Shown here in pieces: positions 6,539-8,231 of a DNA stretch of 8,231 nucleotides (the first letter of the stretch is position 1; every line of letters starts with the position of its first letter). A program made the position numbers and the translations under genes. The DNA is from an uncultured Alcanivoracaceae bacterium (lineage in GTDB: Bacteria; Pseudomonadota; Gammaproteobacteria; Pseudomonadales; Alcanivoracaceae), in assembly GCA_937943665.1 (NCBI GenBank), contig CALEAR010000208.1, forward strand, positions 1 through 8,231, in the 5' to 3' direction. The notes below the pieces were generated by a model. It did not search any database. It saw nothing but the letters and a program-made list of their open reading frames with translations, and had not been told where the DNA came from.

Positions 6539-6700
6539 CTATTTGTTGCTAGCGATAATATATACCGCATGAATCACACCTGGCAGGTAGCCAAATAATG
6601 TTAATAGAATATTGAGCCAGAAATGCATCCCAATACCTACAGTTAAAAACACTCCAAGGGGCGGCAACAAAATCGATAAGATTAATCTTATTATTGGCAT
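6539..6700 (-). CDS. yqaE: Pmp3/YqaE-family small membrane protein (UPF0057)
   Basis: A 53-residue proteolipid-type membrane protein, read from the minus strand as MPIIRLILSILLPPLGVFLT and onward to IIASNK. It has two hydrophobic segments (about 4-23 and 27-50). The family signature is complete: LPPLGVFL in the first, then FWLNILLTLFGYLPGVIHA in the second. Eukaryotic and bacterial relatives (yeast Pmp3, E. coli YqaE, length 52) are tied to salt, cold and membrane-potential stress; the molecular activity is not settled. The start is clear: AAAGGAG lies 8 nt before the ATG. It sits 38 nt after the kinase-like gene, probably in the same transcript, and is followed by a terminator. It is easily missed because it is so short. 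Confidence 0.95.
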   Translation of the reverse strand: MPIIRLILSILLPPLGVFLTVGIGMHFWLNILLTLFGYLPGVIHAVYIIASNK

Positions 6701-6738
6701 TGTGGTTACTCCTTTTGAACATTCACTTCGAGTCTACC

Positions 6739-7563
6739 TCAGACCACAGATTTTTGCTTACTATTTTTTGCGAATAAACTGCGCCAAGTACCATAAGCAC
6801 GCTCTTTATTGCGCGTATGTTTTGTGGGCCGATAGTGTTTAAGCTTTTGTAAAAAAACCTGTTGCTCTTGCGCGTTTAAGCCATAAGCCGTCAGCGCTTC
6901 TTTTAAGCCTGTCTCACCTAAGGCTTCTGCCACCGGCTCAAAAAACTGTAGCAAATCAATAGTGGCCAAAGGATCACCCACAAGGCAGTGATAACAGGCA
7001 ATGGCACGAGGCACATCAATAATACGCGGCGCTTTTAGTTCATCGGCCTCTTGTTCAAACAATATATTTCGAATATACATGGCCCCATGGTGCAGCCCTG
7101 CTTCATGCATACGGCGAATCAGTACCATGGATTCACAAAGGTATTGTTGTTTTTGCGAAAGCGTGAGCTCAGGGTGTTTCCAAATATCATCCAAAGATAT
7201 GGCATTTTTCACCTCCACCGTGCTCAGTACTTCCACCCGCCCCCCTAATTCAGGGCTGAACCCCTTGGTCCAAGATACAGGGTGGCTACAAGGGACTCCT
7301 CGTTTAGCCAAGTAATCCAAGGCGAGGTATTCTCTTTCCACACGAAACGCAAACAAATGTTCTCGTAGCCAGCTAATGGGGCCCCGACCGAAGTACAGCT
7401 TATGAACATGTCGTTCACCGCCATGTTCAGACACCCATATTAGCGTTTCTTTTGAGAGATCTAGCACTTTGTAGTGAGCTGTCTCGCGCTTAATTTTCTC
7501 TGGGTTAATGGTTTCGGGCCAACCCTCACGCTGAAATGGCACAAACCCCTTTCGTTTCATCAT
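6739..7563 (-). CDS. Kdo/WaaP-family lipopolysaccharide kinase-like protein, catalytic Asp replaced
   Basis: This 274-residue protein has a small protein-kinase-like fold of the type that phosphorylates lipopolysaccharide core sugars (Kdo/WaaP/InaA group). Visible landmarks are K55 (HVHKLYF, ATP-binding lysine), E77 (FRVEREYLAL, helix C glutamate), the catalytic loop HHGAMYIRNIL (158-168, with N166) and D183 in RIIDVPRAI (DFG-equivalent metal ligand). Counting back five from N166, the catalytic base position is A161, not Asp. No signal peptide or membrane segment is seen, so it is cytoplasmic or peripheral. The start is chosen at 7563 because AAGGA lies 5 nt upstream; the ATG at 7560 is equally possible. 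The frame stays open back to 7632, but that start lies inside the purA terminator. The C-terminal 35 residues are strongly basic. Substrate is unknown. Confidence 0.8.
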   Translation of the reverse strand: MMKRKGFVPFQREGWPETINPEKIKRETAHYKVLDLSKETLIWVSEHGGERHVHKLYFGRGPISWLREHLFAFRVEREYLALDYLAKRGVPCSHPVSWTKGFSPELGGRVEVLSTVEVKNAISLDDIWKHPELTLSQKQQYLCESMVLIRRMHEAGLHHGAMYIRNILFEQEADELKAPRIIDVPRAIACYHCLVGDPLATIDLLQFFEPVAEALGETGLKEALTAYGLNAQEQQVFLQKLKHYRPTKHTRNKERAYGTWRSLFAKNSKQKSVV

Positions 7564-7602
7564 CGAGTTCCTTCGTTCAATCATCCTCGCTATGGTAACA
7601 CC

Positions 7603-7632
7603 ATTAAAACATTGGAATAAAAAAAGCCTCAA
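7603..7632 (-). promoter_or_regulatory. Possible promoter for the kinase-like gene and the Pmp3-family gene
   Basis: Minus-strand TTGAGG (7627-7632) and TTTAAT (7603-7608) are 18 nt apart, about 40 nt before the chosen start. The -35 box lies inside one arm of the purA terminator stem, so the two elements share DNA. Matches to consensus are moderate; read-through from purA is the alternative. Confidence 0.38.
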
Positions 7633-7650
7633 AGCATGCTTTGAGGCTTA
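7617..7650 (-). terminator. Rho-independent terminator of purA
   Basis: AAGCCTCAAAG and CTTTGAGGCTT flank CATG at 7624-7649, a perfect 26-bp palindrome. On the minus strand it is followed by a run of seven T (partly shared with the stem) then ATTCC. It lies 19 nt after the purA stop. The plus-strand side has only a short T run in the stem end, so the direction is clear. Confidence 0.93.
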
Positions 7651-7668
7651 AATATTCACGCCCAAATG

Positions 7669-8231
7669 TTACTCCGCGAAGGGATGGCGCAGCACTATGG
7701 TCTCGTTGCGATCAGGTCCAGTGGAAATAATATCAATGGGCGCACCGGTTAGCTCTTCTAAACGCTTAATATAGGCGCGAGCATTTTCCGGCAGATCCTC
7801 TATGCGCTGTATTCCCAGTGTGGATTCTTTCCACCCTGGCATTTCTTCATACACAGGGTGCATGCCCACATAGGCATCTGCATCCCACTGCGCTGTGAGA
7901 GGCTGACCATTTTCGCACTGATAGCCCACACAAATTTTAATGGTATCTAAGCCATCTAACACATCGAGCTTAGTTAGGCACAAGCCACTTACGGAGCTCA
8001 CCTCAATGCTTTTGCGCACTGCCACCGCATCAAACCAACCACAACGACGGGGGCGCCCAGTGGTAGCACCAAACTCATTGCCTTTCTCTGCCAAATGCTC
8101 ACCCACTTCATCAAACAACTCCGTGGGGAAAGGACCCGCTCCCACTCGCGTGGTGTAAGCCTTGGTAATACCTAACACATAATCTAAATAAAGGGGGCCA
8201 AAACCCGTACCGCTCGCAGCACTTCCAGCGG
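7669..8231 (-). CDS. purA: Adenylosuccinate synthetase, C-terminal part (runs off the right edge)
   Basis: PurA joins IMP and aspartate using GTP, the first committed step to AMP. The last 186 residues are in the window, beginning [20 protein letters not shown] at the edge. Family motifs are intact: [12 protein letters not shown], the IMP-binding loop [22 protein letters not shown] (guanine recognition), [10 protein letters not shown], and near the C-terminus [14 protein letters not shown] with GPDR. The E. coli protein has 432 residues, so roughly 245 are missing on the right. A GTG at 8176-8178 is an internal Val codon, not a start, because conserved sequence continues upstream to the edge. 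It ends at a strong terminator. In relatives purA lies near rnr and rlmB; here two envelope-related genes are placed between them. Confidence 0.97.
   Translation of the reverse strand, partial: AGSAASGTGFGPLYLDYVLGITKAYTTRVGAGPFPTELFDEVGEHLAEKGNEFGATTGRPRRCGWFDAVAVRKSIEVSSVSGLCLTKLDVLDGLDTIKICVGYQCENGQPLTAQWDADAYVGMHPVYEEMPGWKESTLGIQRIEDLPENARAYIKRLEELTGAPIDIISTGPDRNETIVLRHPFAE

Noticed and set aside
6732..6744. Small hairpin (GTCT/AGAC) over the stop of the kinase-like gene
   Set aside because: Only four base pairs and no T run, so not a terminator; the next gene is 38 nt on and probably co-transcribed.
7001..7315. Plus-strand open frame opposite the kinase-like gene
   Set aside because: Ser/Cys-rich translation typical of an antisense shadow; no family resemblance and no start signals.
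7564..7632. Longer start for the kinase-like protein at 7632
   Set aside because: That ATG lies inside the purA terminator palindrome, has no ribosome binding site, and the added 23 residues resemble nothing in the family; AAGGA supports the start at 7563 or 7560.
8176..8178. GTG as a start for a short purA product
   Set aside because: The frame and conserved PurA sequence continue upstream to the window edge, so it is an internal Val codon.

Overview
The window is an ordinary housekeeping block from a gammaproteobacterium of medium GC content (roughly half). Genus cannot be fixed from this stretch. The evidence is the gene order purA / rnr-rlmB / rpsF-priB-rpsR-rplI, a PriB primosome protein (known mainly from beta- and gammaproteobacteria), and a TolC-type outer membrane protein. 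Eleven genes are supported. Ten lie on the minus strand and one on the plus strand.

Layout, read in minus-strand direction from the right edge. The C-terminal 186 residues of adenylosuccinate synthetase (purA) end at a strong terminator. Next come a kinase-fold protein of the Kdo/WaaP lipopolysaccharide kinase family and a 53-residue Pmp3/YqaE membrane protein, closed by a second terminator. The third group is rnr (RNase R), rlmB (23S rRNA 2'-O-methyltransferase) and murI (glutamate racemase). It is tightly packed: rnr and rlmB overlap in GTGA, and rlmB and murI are 1 nt apart. A lone plus-strand gene for a small predicted secreted protein of unknown function converges on murI, with overlapping stop codons. 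Its promoter region is shared, back to back, with the ribosomal protein operon rpsF-priB-rpsR-rplI. That operon has a clear sigma70-type promoter, a structured leader that can hide the rpsF ribosome binding site, and a strong terminator. At the left edge is the start of a TolC-family outer membrane efflux protein.

The genes cover RNA processing and translation (rnr, rlmB, three ribosomal proteins), replication restart (priB), purine synthesis (purA) and the cell envelope (murI, the kinase-like protein, the Pmp3 protein, the TolC protein and the secreted unknown).

I see no mobile element, CRISPR array, tRNA, rRNA or defence system. The points that merit a second look are: priB seems to start at a rare CTG codon overlapping the rpsF stop; murI is of the Bacillus RacE type rather than the E. 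coli type; the kinase-like protein has Ala where the catalytic Asp is expected; the rpsF leader looks like an S6:S18 autoregulatory element; the TolC-family gene carries a run of eight G; and the secreted protein is unrecognised.
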